Below, one piece after another: positions 9,024 through 19,790 of a stretch of 64,000 nucleotides of DNA; position 1 is the stretch's first letter, and each line of letters opens with the position of its first letter. Source of the stretch: Nothophaeocryptopus gaeumannii (Eukaryota > Ascomycota > Dothideomycetes > Mycosphaerellales > Mycosphaerellaceae). Below the pieces are notes generated by a model. It did not search any database, was not told the origin of the DNA, and saw nothing but the letters and a program-made list of their open reading frames with translations. The position numbers were made by a program, and so were the translations under genes. The DNA is taken from positions 248,001 through 312,000 of the forward strand of contig JASISA010000029.1 in the NCBI GenBank assembly GCA_031771865.1, read 5' to 3'.

Positions 9024-10559
9024 ATGCCCATCCTCAACAGGTCCTCTCTCATCCCAAACAAGAGCCTCACTATGGCCGACGTCCTTGCCAGACGAGCCAA
9101 GGAACCAGTCGCCGTACCAAAAGAGACTCTGGATGCCATAGCAGACACGACAGACCGAGACTGGAAAACATCGAGAGGCGACTTTGATCTCGCGAGCGGG
9201 TTGAGGCATGCTCGAGATTCGAATCGTCGGAGAGATTCACAAGGCCGGGCGAAGGAGGCTGGCTTTGGAAGTGTGGAAGGCGCTGGTGAAGAGGACACTG
9301 GTGACATTGCTGAGGTTGTTGGGCAAGACCTGGATCCAAGCGACACCTCGACTTCGGGCTCAGGCTCTGATGGAAATCTCACTGCAGATGCTAAGGGGGG
9401 TGTCGGAAGATCAACCTCAGAGGAGACTGGAGATACGCAATGTGAAAGCCGTGGAGAGAAGCTGGTTGCAGTCAGCTTGCAAATGTTGCGACTTCAGATA
9501 TTTCGAGAGATATATGAAAGATTCCTGATTCCGGAGGATGCGATTGATTCTCCAAGTATTGAGAGCGATGATGGTGAAGATGAACAAGGAGACCATCATG
9601 GCCAGTCCAAGCCGGATGAGCATTGGGCTGATGACCTTTCGGAGGATGATGAGGCAGAGGGAGAGGAAGACGGTGGCGTTCCCATCAACACACAGGGCTT
9701 ATCCGTTTCGTCCGCCTCAACCTCATCCGACTCTGATAAGGGCGAAGCATATGATGGCGATTCAGAGAGCTCGTCTCCCACAAGCACATCCTCAACGCCT
9801 CCTTCCTCAGACGCCGAAACCACCGTCGACGACGACGACGATCCATCCTCCCTCTCACCCCATCCCTCAGACACCCAAGAACCCGTCACCTACGTTACCC
9901 TCTACTTCGTCCGCCCCTCCTCCTCTCCCCTCCCCTATCGCGCCATCCAAATGCCCACCTCCTTCCTAACAACGCACTCATCCTTCTTCCAACGCATCAT
10001 CGATTCATTTCTCGCCTCTAACCCAGGAATCCACCACTTCGCCTTGAATATCCCACAAGCCGATGAACTCGGCCTTGGGGTGTTTACGTATTGGAACTGG
10101 AGTGGAAAATTGTACTTCCAAGTCGACGAGCAGAGTGGCAGGGTATGTGATCCTAGGACACCGGGGGAAGAGATAAGTGCGAGGAAGCTGGTGAGGATGT
10201 ACATCCTCGCCGGACAATGGGGAGCTTCGCGGTTTCAGGCTGAGGTGCTGGAGGAGATTGTGAAGTGGATCGATACGACTGATGATGTTGATGAGATTCT
10301 TCATGCTTTTGTTGGGGTTCTGAATGATGGAGACGGGAATGAGCTGCCAGTGGTAGTTGCGATCAAAGCACGTAATCTGCGAATGCGGAGCGGAGCTTTT
10401 AGAGTGCACGGAGGCGATCGGCTACTGGATCAAGTTGGTTGGGTTTCGCGATGTCGAGCTGGTCAGATATGGAGAAAGTGGGTGCTTGCGACAAGAGGTG
10501 GGATGGAAAGGGTAAAGAGGGGGGAGGTGAAGGTTGGTGAGATCTTTTGGAGTGGGTGA
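9024..10559 (+). CDS. acidic protein with a C-terminal BTB/POZ-like domain
   Basis: A single exon of 511 residues from ATG 9024; ATG 8955 (plus 23 residues) or 9072 are alternatives. The N-terminal two thirds are disordered and very acidic, with runs of Ser, Asp and Glu. From about residue 295 a folded domain begins at PVTYVTLYFVRPSS and runs through a hydrophobic/helical pattern (TSFLTTHSSFFQRII, GVFTYWNWSGKLYF, KLVRMYILAGQWGASRFQ). This resembles the BTB-like domains common in fungal proteins of unknown role, where LxxLYxxAxxxxxxxL follows the core. BTB proteins often recruit cullin-3 or form dimers, but no function can be assigned here. The coding strand is clear from length and composition. 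The BTB assignment is tentative. Confidence 0.7.
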   Translation: MPILNRSSLIPNKSLTMADVLARRAKEPVAVPKETLDAIADTTDRDWKTSRGDFDLASGLRHARDSNRRRDSQGRAKEAGFGSVEGAGEEDTGDIAEVVGQDLDPSDTSTSGSGSDGNLTADAKGGVGRSTSEETGDTQCESRGEKLVAVSLQMLRLQIFREIYERFLIPEDAIDSPSIESDDGEDEQGDHHGQSKPDEHWADDLSEDDEAEGEEDGGVPINTQGLSVSSASTSSDSDKGEAYDGDSESSSPTSTSSTPPSSDAETTVDDDDDPSSLSPHPSDTQEPVTYVTLYFVRPSSSPLPYRAIQMPTSFLTTHSSFFQRIIDSFLASNPGIHHFALNIPQADELGLGVFTYWNWSGKLYFQVDEQSGRVCDPRTPGEEISARKLVRMYILAGQWGASRFQAEVLEEIVKWIDTTDDVDEILHAFVGVLNDGDGNELPVVVAIKARNLRMRSGAFRVHGGDRLLDQVGWVSRCRAGQIWRKWVLATRGGMERVKRGEVKVGEIFWSG

Positions 10560-10668
10560 AAGTGATGTGTTGTCTTGAAAATGTATCTATTGGGGGTTCG
10601 TCGGTATCATAGGCAGTTGAAGTGAATACTAGCTTTGATAAGTGCAATGCAAAAAGAATGGGGTCCTT

Positions 10669-11124
10669 TCAAGTCCACCTCCATCCCTTCCACGCATAAA
10701 CATCAACATCCTTCCCTCCTCCTACCGCTCTGTTACTCGCCAGGCTTGCTGTGTACGGCAAATTTCCACCAGAATAGCCACTTTCACTTCCACTTCGCCA
10801 TTGCTTCCACCGTTCTGACCATGATCGCTTTGGTTCAGGCCTCGCGGCTGGTGGAGTCGGTCCCATTATAGCCGCGATACAAGCCGCACTCGCAGGACCT
10901 CCATCGCGGAGGCGAGAGGAGCCTTGACCGGAGACTTTATTGTAGGAGGGTGGTTGTGAAGAGGGTTCGGAGTCGAAGTAGATTGGTGGAGTGGATCGTT
11001 CTTGGGATTGTTGTGAGTCTTGCAAAGATTTTGAGTCTTGCGAGGTTGAAGAGAGTTTGTCTGGTGTGAATCCAGAGGAGGATGTTGTTTTCAGGGATTT
11101 ACTTTTGCTGTCGCTGTCGTCCAT
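10669..11124 (-). CDS. small Ser-rich orphan protein
   Basis: A single exon of 151 residues, not recognised. The N-terminal 75 residues are Ser/Gln/Asp-rich and probably disordered. The C-terminal half is more structured, with a cluster of basic and aromatic residues (KRSWSERWKQWRSG) and a tryptophan-rich end (YAWKGWRWT). It lies tail-to-tail with the BTB-like gene (110 bp between stops) and in tandem with the aldehyde dehydrogenase. The balanced composition and the stop-to-stop packing support a real gene, but no homology is claimed. Confidence 0.5.
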   Translation of the reverse strand: MDDSDSKSKSLKTTSSSGFTPDKLSSTSQDSKSLQDSQQSQERSTPPIYFDSEPSSQPPSYNKVSGQGSSRLRDGGPASAACIAAIMGPTPPAARPEPKRSWSERWKQWRSGSESGYSGGNLPYTASLASNRAVGGGKDVDVYAWKGWRWT

Positions 11125-11418
11125 TTCAAAGATTGTTGCTCGCGAAATTGTGTAACAAATGTCTAGAGATCTTCAGTACGCTCGCGCGGTCATCTGCCGC
11201 ATTATATTCGTCGGTTGTCAACAGGGCTGAGATATATACTACCAAGCATTGCCTCGTGGCTGAGCCCCAACCCTTCGGCGCGGCACACCCGTGCAGGATT
11301 GGGCGCTTCGAGCCCAGGCTGAAGTCAGGAGTGTCAGGGTTGCACTGCGCAGCTTGACATTCAGCGACATCGGATTTCACTATATCGTACACTACTCGTC
11401 AAGTTGTCCCGAGCCCGG

Positions 11419-12977
11419 TTATGCCTCTAGGTATGTCACGGTCTTTAGCTTCACGAACTCCTCAAGTCCCCATTGCGCATTGAACCTTCCCCAACCGCTC
11501 TTCTTGACGCCGCCGTGTGGTAGGCCGGCTTCGTCGTGGACACTGATGGCTATTAGCGCTCTGCTTTCCTCTTTTGCAGTAGATCGATACTTACGACATG
11601 CTGTTGATGTGGATAGCTCCAAAGTCAATCTCCTTCGCGATCTTCAGTCCTCGGCCGAGGTTTTCTGTGAACACTGCTCCACTGAGACCGTAGTCTGTAT
11701 CGTTCGCGAGCTCAATCGCCTCCTCATCTGAGTCCACCGGGATCAGTGACACAGTAGGACCGAAGCTCTCGGTGTAAAAGATGTCCATCTCTTTCTTGAC
11801 GTCTGTGATGATGACTGGCCTGATACGGTATGCACTCGTCTCTTTCGCTCCGACATCGCCATAGAGCACCTTCGCGCCTTTCGATACTGCGTCCTCCTGT
11901 AGCTTGTGATTCTTCTCGACACCGGCTTTAGCGATAAGGACAGGCGCATCGGCTTCGGGGGCGTAAATTTTGCCGCTGGCGTCTTTGAGAGCGTTTGCGA
12001 AGGGTTCGATGATGCGGCGGTTGACAAGGACTCGCTCGGTAGCCATGCAGATCTGGCCAGCGTGGAGGAAAGAACCGAGTGCGACTTGGAACGCGGCTTG
12101 CTCAATGTTGGCGTCTTCGCAGACGATGGCCGATGCTTTGCCTCCAAGCTCCATCAGCACTGGCTTGAGCTCCTTGCCGGCCTTGCTTGCGATGATGCTG
12201 CCGACTCCTGTGCTACCAGTGAAGTTGACCTAAGAACACGTTAGTATGTAGAAGTACGTGCTTAGCTACGTTACTGCTACCCACCTTCTTGATGCCAGGA
12301 TGCTCAATCAGCGTGTTTGTCACGTCCGCAGCATCTGCTGGTCTGTGGTAGACAATGTTCAGGACACCGTCTGGCAGACCGGCCTCTTTGAAGATGGATC
12401 CCAACGCCCAATAGACTCGCGGCGAAAGCTCAGAGCCCTTCAGGACACAAGTGTTGCCAGCAGCGATTGGGTAAAGGAAAGCTCTGCATCCTAGGATGTA
12501 CGGTGCGTTCCATGGAGCGATGCCGAGTATGACGCCAAAAGGCTCCTTGAACAAAAGTGCACCCTGCTTCGGGTCCTTCGTCTGTGGAATGGCGCCAGAG
12601 ATGGTCGCTGCCAAGCCTGCCACCGATTGAAGGTTCTCAATTGTGGTTGTGATGTTGAACTGTGTAAAGGCTTCAAGAGCCCCAGTCTCTTCTTGCATGT
12701 AGCTTGCGAGCTCCGAACGGCGAGCCTCCATGATCTCGGCAGCCTTGAGCAGGATCCTCTGAATGTCTGCTGCCTTTGTCTTCCTCCATGTCTTGAAGGC
12801 CTTCTGTGCAGCGTCAACTGCTTGCTTGGCTTCGGTAGGCGATGCGGACGAAGCTGTCCAGAGCTTCTTGCTATCGTTTGGGCTCTCGACGTCGAAGGTA
12901 GTGCTGGTGGTGACTTCCTTCCCGTTTATCCAGAGAGGGACGGGTCCACTGAAGGATCCATTGGCTTGGGCTGGCAT
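11419..12977 (-). CDS. NAD(P)-dependent aldehyde dehydrogenase (salicylaldehyde/vanillin dehydrogenase-like)
   Basis: Three exons, complement of 12285-12977, 11595-12229 and 11419-11542, encode 483 residues; the introns are 55 and 52 nt with canonical ends. The enzyme oxidises an aldehyde to its acid using NAD(P)+. The cofactor loop FTGSTGVG follows the first splice site, the general base is E258 in MELGGK and the nucleophile is C292 in GQICMATERV. The C-terminal LPHGGVKKSGWGRFN is typical of the aromatic-aldehyde branch of the superfamily. The start at 12977 (MPAQANGS) was preferred over a codon further upstream because it gives the normal N-terminus and length. No neighbouring catabolic genes are seen, so the physiological substrate is unknown. 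Confidence 0.93.
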
Positions 12978-13747
12978 TGTTGGTATTGTGTGAGATGGGT
13001 GGCTATGTGGTAGATGTGGTCGAGGGGATCGAAGGTCGTGGTTCAGGTGATTGAATGTTGTTGTGTTGTTGAGGAGTACTGTCAAGACTCAAGCAGAACT
13101 CCCACGACTCTCGACCAGATTATATCATCCTCCTGCTATCCCGGCTCCGATCTGTCGCTTGTGCTCATCATCGCAAGCTCCATCCACTCGCCAAATAATA
13201 CGAGCGCCTGTCAATGTCTTCCATCCTGGAACTGTACGACGTTCCGCCGCAGCCGCCTCCCGATTGCCGTCAGCCTTCGTCGTTGTTTGGGCAAAGCAAG
13301 AAGGTTTGATGTGGGGTGTCGAGGGGCATGTGAAGGGAAACAACTTCGGCAGATCTCAACCATGCGCTGCCGGAGTTCTCTTGGCAGCGGTCAAGGAGGG
13401 ACGAGGCCAGACTAGCTCCGTGCGGAAGCGACAACGATGAGGAGACGTCACCCGCAACAACAGCATGATGTTCTTCAATCTCCCATCACGACTGGACGAG
13501 AGCCTCGCAATGGCTCGCTCAAGCTGGAGTCGGACCTCGGTGCATACTTCTAGGACGATCCCGGGAAACGATCTGCCTGATATGATCAACTAGAAGCGAT
13601 AATTCCGCCGCGAACTACACTGCATGCTGACCCAGAAGGAGCTATTCGTCAGGTACCCGCAAAATAGAGTGGTTTTCATATTCCCAAATGTATACAAGAA
13701 AAATATCAATTCCTGTAAAGCTACCCAGGCCACCAGCATCATCATTA
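12978..13747. other. intergenic, promoter side of the aldehyde dehydrogenase
   Basis: The stretch lies between two minus-strand genes and holds the promoter of the dehydrogenase and the 3' end of the gene at 13748. Short plus-strand frames across it have no recognisable domains. Nothing else is visible. Confidence 0.45.
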
Positions 13748-15478
13748 CTACGAACTCCAAATCCTCCCCAAAAGCACCGCCCCCTTGACCCTCTCCTCCC
13801 CTTCAAACCTCACCAAATACTTCCTCCCCTCCCTATTCCTCTGCCATTCCCTCGTTTTCCGCCAACCCCTTCCACTCCGATCATCAAATCCCCGGACATT
13901 ATAGTATTCCCTCCCACCATGCATATGCAACCTCTCCCCCTCCCCCTTGCCACATGAGCAGCTCCGTAAAGCGGCGTACAAGATAGTGCGATTAATCATC
14001 CGATCCATGTAATCCACGAATCCTGGTCGACAGAAAACGCGGAGAATGTGGTCTTGCGATGTTAGAGGGGATTTTTGCGACGGGACGAGGAGACGGGAAG
14101 ATTGGGCTGCGATGAGGGAGTCGCGGAATCCTTCGTAGAAGATTTGGATTTTGAGCCATTTTGCCAGGCTGTGTAGAGTCGTGGTGACGCCATCGAGTTG
14201 CTTGAATTGGTTTCGGACGATTGTGTCGAAGACGAGGAACTCTGGGGCTTTGGTGGGTTGGAGATGCGGGAGGATAGTTGGGTCGGAGGCTTGAAGGGTC
14301 ATTTTGTCCCAGACTTGGAGAAGGAGAGAGGAGTTGATGGCGATGGGAGTTTGGTTCTTGAAAGTGGGGGTTATGTCAAGATCGGCGCAAGAGCGTTCGA
14401 AGTTCTCCCATGAGGTGAAGCAGGAATCTGCGAGGAAGCACCCGTCGAAGGTGTTGAACTTGAGCTCGTTCAGGGCTTCTGCTGAGAGCATGTTGGAGGT
14501 GCAGGTGGGGCATTTTGCGGCTGCGAGGTCTGTCGACTTGGAGTGGTAGGAGAGCACACACGACCTACCGACGACGTGGTCTTTGATGCACTGCAGAGCG
14601 ATTCCTTGGTGCTTGTTGCCGCCGACTGACTTACCGCACAAGAGGCAGCGCTTAGAACGAGTAAGAAGAGACGAGCGCTTGGCCTTCTCCTCAGGATCAT
14701 GCAGATATCGCTCGTAGGCCGGCTTCCGCGACGGCTTGCCGAAGCTCGCAAGGAACTTGTCTCTCACCTCGATGATTCTAGTTGGTGGCTCGGTGGCAGC
14801 TTCGATGAACCCGTCAAGTCGACGCTGAACATGTCGTGCTGCTCGGTCGTCTGCGATGGTCAGTAGATGCATCAAATCCAGGTACCATTTCGACTTGTAT
14901 TCCAAAGACGTAAAGTCCTCCAGGGACATTGTGTAATTATGATAATCGTATCGTGAGTCGTCGTCAAAAGTAAAGTACGTCCTGCGGCGGAAGCGGATCT
15001 GCGGAGCATCATTGGCTATTCCGAAGACTGCGGCGCTGATGAATGTCTGACCTGGACATTTCAATGCTTCTTGAACGTCGAAAATCAGGTCAGTCTGTGT
15101 GAAGTTGCGCTTGTCGGCGTCGGTTGTGGAAGCGCGGTACAAGGAAAAGAACGCGTTGTCCTCTGGTGTATCACGGCCAGCGTGCTCCCAGACCTTCCTG
15201 TCTTGAATGAGCGGAAAAGGAGGATAGCGGTCTTCAGCATTTGCAGGTCTATGCAGCTCCAGAATCTCTAACTTGTCAGTGATGAGCCTTGGAGCTGGAT
15301 ATTGGATCTCCACGCGGTGGGACAGATCGCCGATCGTGATGGAACTGTCATACTTGAGATCCTCCAGAGGATAAAGTGTCGACTCAGGCTCGAATGTGCT
15401 GCCACTTGACGACGCTGGTGCCAGACCAAACGTGCGCAAGGTCTCCTCTGAGAAACGCTGTTGCTCTTCGGGAGTCAT
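13748..15478 (-). CDS. orphan protein with a RING-like Cys/His cluster
   Basis: A single exon of 576 residues, not recognised as a named family. A zinc-binding-like cluster lies in the middle: C278-x2-C281, C297, H301, C307 and C323-x2-C326. The spacing recalls a divergent RING, but the sequence between is unusual. The N-terminal 250 residues are mixed helix/strand and rich in charged residues. The C-terminal part includes a second short Cys pair (SCSCGKG near residue 511) and a very basic end. An ATG at 15478 fits the only long frame. It may be a ubiquitin-related or structural protein of a fungus-specific family; the function is unknown. Confidence 0.7.
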   Translation of the reverse strand: MTPEEQQRFSEETLRTFGLAPASSSGSTFEPESTLYPLEDLKYDSSITIGDLSHRVEIQYPAPRLITDKLEILELHRPANAEDRYPPFPLIQDRKVWEHAGRDTPEDNAFFSLYRASTTDADKRNFTQTDLIFDVQEALKCPGQTFISAAVFGIANDAPQIRFRRRTYFTFDDDSRYDYHNYTMSLEDFTSLEYKSKWYLDLMHLLTIADDRAARHVQRRLDGFIEAATEPPTRIIEVRDKFLASFGKPSRKPAYERYLHDPEEKAKRSSLLTRSKRCLLCGKSVGGNKHQGIALQCIKDHVVGRSCVLSYHSKSTDLAAAKCPTCTSNMLSAEALNELKFNTFDGCFLADSCFTSWENFERSCADLDITPTFKNQTPIAINSSLLLQVWDKMTLQASDPTILPHLQPTKAPEFLVFDTIVRNQFKQLDGVTTTLHSLAKWLKIQIFYEGFRDSLIAAQSSRLLVPSQKSPLTSQDHILRVFCRPGFVDYMDRMINRTILYAALRSCSCGKGEGERLHMHGGREYYNVRGFDDRSGRGWRKTREWQRNREGRKYLVRFEGEERVKGAVLLGRIWSS

Positions 15479-17244
15479 TTTGAAAGACAGGAATTGGATA
15501 AGAAACTGACGTATGGACCTGCCTCTGCCAAAAGGGTGCGCGGAAGGAGGTCATCTCTTCTTATACGCTCATTGTTCTCGTCCAGGATATGCTCTTGGCT
15601 TTGTCCAAAGTCCAGCGTGATTTCGGGAACAATGCCAGAAAGACCAAAAATAAACTTTCTTGGTCGCCTCGGCGGGAAGTGGATAGATGATCGCAATACG
15701 ACGAGCAATGGTACTTTGCGTGACTTGACCTCTGATGGCATGACCGCAACGGATGCACCCAGACGTTCTGCATGTCCAATTGATGTATGCGGAGCGGTTT
15801 GAGCATTGACATGCCTTGGTTCTTCCCCCCGCAGAATTTTCAGGCCGTTCGGTGGAAGTTTGAGCATCGGCAAATGCTCTGCCACTGCATGAACAGACGT
15901 ACTGATGTCTATACAGGTTACTTTGAGGAGACATGTCGCCGATCCGGAAGGTTTATTTACCAGACTCGGCAGATACGTCTTCTGGCAGCAAACGCGGCCG
16001 AGGTTGATTGAAACAAGCAAGCCCGAGATCCAGACTGTGCTCCTTGATAAGGCACGAGTGGACTCAAGGGATAGTCCGCTGAACATAGTTGCTCCTAGGA
16101 GTCATCGTGGGTTCAATTGGTGCTGTCTAGTGATGTAGGTTGTCGTTCTTGAGCGTTTTTGTTGCCGTCCAGGGGAAAGCTCCGGACATATTGACAGCTT
16201 TGATGCATCAACCCACATACTCTTTGATGGCCTGTGAAGGTAGATCGATGCCATGCAGTGTCAAAGTGAGAAATGTGATGGTCGACGTTGCAGGTCCGAG
16301 CGGTCAAGCAAGGAGACGCGTAGTCTTCTTGCTTTGGAACTAAATCTCAACGTGATTAGAAGGGCTTAGTAAATAGTGACAAGGTTCTAGATTCCCTACC
16401 AACTCGCTGCTTCCTTTCCCTCTGGACCTCACGCTCATCAACAACGCGCCCACCCACAGCTCCCGGCCGGGTCAGCATTCCTCCGATATCATCTGCGAGT
16501 GATGCTCTGCCTCTGCATCGACCAGCGAAAGGCTGATGGCTCCTTCTCTAACCAATTTCCGCTTTCGAAACTTGCTCAGGCTGCAAGGCTGCGATTACTG
16601 CGCCGCAAGGCTGAGAGCCGTTGACCTATCGTTTACTTCGCCTGCTTGAAAATACTCAGAGACATCGACCGTGCGCTGGCGATCCGATAGCTTGCTGCAT
16701 ATGAGCAACTCTCACAACGTGCGGAGCCTCGGTATGGCTCACCAGCTTCTTCATCTCAGTATCGCGTAGTTTTCAGGGAGTTGAAAAGAAAGTAGCGAAG
16801 CAGCCAGACTCAAGACCTCCTGCTGAATGAGATCGTAGGGCATCCGCGCAGCCACAGCAGGGACGTGCAATACTTGTAAAAATACCAGCCAGAAGGATCG
16901 CACTCGCCCTCGCCGAGCTGCTGATTCAACTTCGCTTGCTATTCTGCATCCTCAGCCTGGCGGATTTTGCCAACGACTTGCCGACTCCCAATCAAGGAGC
17001 TTCATCTAGCTTTTGGGTTCTCGAAGCCGACTCTCCTACAGGCATCTCAGACCTCTAAGGATGGATGAAATCCGCCACTTGGGGCCAGCGCTGCGGACGC
17101 GGCTCTCCAGTTAATTTGCGTTGTAGATCTTCAGCCTGACGGTAATGGCTACCTGCATATCCCTCCAGGTTGCACGACCATCCTCCACCGTGTCCCGTTT
17201 GTTCTTTCGCAACGACCATCTTGTCTTTCTGTTACGTCGCAGCC
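15479..17244. other. long intergenic region between two divergent genes
   Basis: About 1.8 kb separating the divergently transcribed Cys/His-cluster and Kelch genes, probably holding both promoters. A 203-codon minus-strand frame (15475-16086) overlaps the downstream ATG by its stop codon (ATGA), but its composition gives no family, so it was not called. I see no transposon or RNA gene. Confidence 0.4.
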
Positions 17245-19468
17245 ATGTATTGCTTATGGGTTACAGCTGCTCTTGCTTGGCGCCTCTCCTTTGTCTATGC
17301 CCAGACGCAAGACCCGATCAATAATTTCTGCCGTCGCTTTTCGCATCAGACTACAGTCATTGACAACAGGCTATTCATCGATGGAGGATACGTCGACTAT
17401 GGCGGGCAGATCGACAGCACCACCGTCAACTACACGAATACTTATCTGCTGTATGCCGACCTCAGCAGCGTGAACGGACTCAACTTCCCTCAGGTTTACG
17501 ACAACCTCACCAAGCCGGCAAACATACCTTCGCTGGCTGGAGGCACTTTGTGGTCCGATACGGTGAACAAGCTGTTCTATGTCTTCGGCGGAGAGTTAGT
17601 TTGTCTTATTTCGTGTCCTCAGCTCGCGCACTGATGTCGTATTAGGTACAACTCGACAACCACCCCTCCGCAACAATTCACGCTGTGGTTCTACGATGCT
17701 CTCTACAACACCTGGAACAGCACACAGCTCGATCCGACTTTCACGGGCATCTCACCGCCTGCGTATGGGGCGAGCGCGGTTGACAACAATCGCGGCACAG
17801 CTTACTACTATGGGGGATACATGAGCAACGCGACAGAGGGCAGCAACTCTACCGCCAATGCGACAGCGCAATCTGACCTGATCACCTATGATTTCACATC
17901 GAACAAATGGCGCGCTGCTAGCTTCATCGACAGTACGCCGCGAGCTGAAGGTGGTCTATTTTACATTCCTGCCTCAGATGCTGGTATGTTGATCTACTTT
18001 GGTGGAGTGCAACAAGCCTCAAACGGAAGCTACGAAGGAGTACCTATGGACGTATGTCACCTCTAACTACCCTGACCGAGCCCGAGCTGACTTTCCAGAC
18101 TATTTACATCTACGATATCGCATCGCAACGAAGCTATTCGCAACAAACATCGTGTACAGCGCCTGATATGAGGAGGCGCTTCTGTGGTGGTGTCAGCTGG
18201 CCGGATGATCGCTCATCCTATAACATGTAAGGCGACGTCCACAGTTGTGCGATGGCACTCGCTGACATGGAATAGATATATCTACGGTGGTCTGAATGTG
18301 CCCGGCGCCGAGGGCTATGGTTTCGGTGGCTCTTGGATCCTGTCTATTCCATCATTTGAATGGATCAACGTATGTGCCGCTCTAGAAGATGGCTTCTCAA
18401 GGCTAACGTTTGCCAGTACTACCCCGAAGGATCCAGTCCTCACCACTCATCAAGCTGCAATGTTATCAATGAAGGGCAGATGATGGTCATGGGCGGCTAC
18501 TGGCCTAACTCAACTTACACTGACTGCGATGCGCCCACGATTTGGGTAAGAATTTGGAGCTTGCACTCGCATTGAAACGACACTGACCTCGATAGGGCAT
18601 GCACAACCTCAACTTGGGCTCGAACGATGCTGACCATGTGCCCTGGTATCAATTCCTCCCGAATTTGACAGACTACACGGTGCCACCAAACGTGACCGCG
18701 GCCATCGGCGGAAGTCCAACGGGAGGCGCGACTGTAGAGGCCCCCTCAAGTTGGGGCAGCCCCGACATCCAGACCTACCTCGGCCGGCAAGCGCCAACAA
18801 GCACACGCACCGCAACGAGATCAGTCCCTGCGACATCCACCGCAAGCCATACGGGCTCGCCATCAAGCTCCGGATCTCATACAAACGTCGGAGCCATCGC
18901 AGGAGGCGTCGTGGGCGGAGTCGTAGGCCTCGTACTCATCCTTGCCCTTATCTTGGTCTGCTGCCGCCGCCGCCGAAAGACGAAGCAAGCCCAACAAGCC
19001 TCCAAACTGCCACCGTCCCCCGACCACCCTGACCGCGAGTACCGCGTAAGCGCCATGTCCGAAGCACCTGGCGCCCTCCCAGCCTCGCCGCAAGAGCTCC
19101 ACGGTCACGGCTCCTCCATCATAGGCGCGGGCTCGATGCACAAAACAGCTTCCTACCCAAATTCCCCTGGCGCGCAGACACATTTCCAATCTCCGCCGAT
19201 TTCGCCTCCTATGCATCAACACAGCGGGTTTAGGGAGGAATTCAACGCTCCGCAGCAGTATTATCCGCCTCCTCAAACGGGACAGACGTATTATCCTCCC
19301 CCGCCGGCACCGCAGCAGACGCAGGCTTTTCAGGAGCCGCCGAGAGTGAGTCCGGTGCATGAGATGCCTGGGGTGAGGAGTCCGGTCAATGCGCGGGATG
19401 GGCCGAGTCCGAGAGGACATTGGAGGAGTTCGAGTGGGAATATTAAGGAGCCGATAAGTGAGGAATAG
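17245..19468 (+). CDS. Kelch-repeat membrane protein
   Basis: Six exons (17245-17594, 17646-18051, 18099-18226, 18276-18369, 18417-18545, 18596-19468) give 659 residues; the five introns are 47-51 nt and all canonical. An N-terminal signal peptide (WVTAALAWRLSFVYAQ) leads into a predicted beta-propeller with repeated Gly-Gly turns: DGGYVDYGG, YVFGGEYN, YYYGGY, IYFGGV, IYGGLN and VMGGYW. Many N-glycosylation sequons lie in this ectodomain. After a Ser/Thr-rich stalk comes one transmembrane helix at about residues 466-491, ending in CCRRRRKTK. A cytoplasmic tail rich in Pro, Gln and Tyr follows. The topology is type I. Fungal proteins of this layout are usually unnamed and may act at the cell surface; the ligand is unknown. 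Confidence 0.9.
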
Positions 19469-19790
19469 AAGGAGCTTTTATGCATGGATTGGGACTGTAC
19501 GATCGTTTTCTTAATGTATGATGCATAGGCATAATGAAGTATATGACTTTCTTCGAGCATGTTCAGGAACTCTGGTTGCATAGATCTTGACGTCTTCCGC
19601 TCAGCCTGTGCCATACATAGACATGAGCCGGACCTGTTATATGCCTCAGGCAAACCTTGGCATTTCTCAACTTCGCTTCACGCGTGAGTGACGCTAACAC
19701 TCCCATCAAGCGCGATACCACAACCGAAGTTTGTCTATACCGCTCTCGGCAGCCCCGCCATGGATCTTGGGCTTTCAGCGCTCTCGTACC
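19469..19790. other. intergenic between Kelch and LigD-like genes
   Basis: Short same-strand spacer. The ATG at 19791 sits in ACCATGG. Nothing else is visible. Confidence 0.5.

Noticed and set aside
15475..16086. 203-codon minus-strand frame overlapping the start of the gene at 15478 by ATGA
   Set aside because: No domain, competing frames of similar length in the same stretch, and a composition typical of non-coding sequence. It is more likely leader or promoter DNA.
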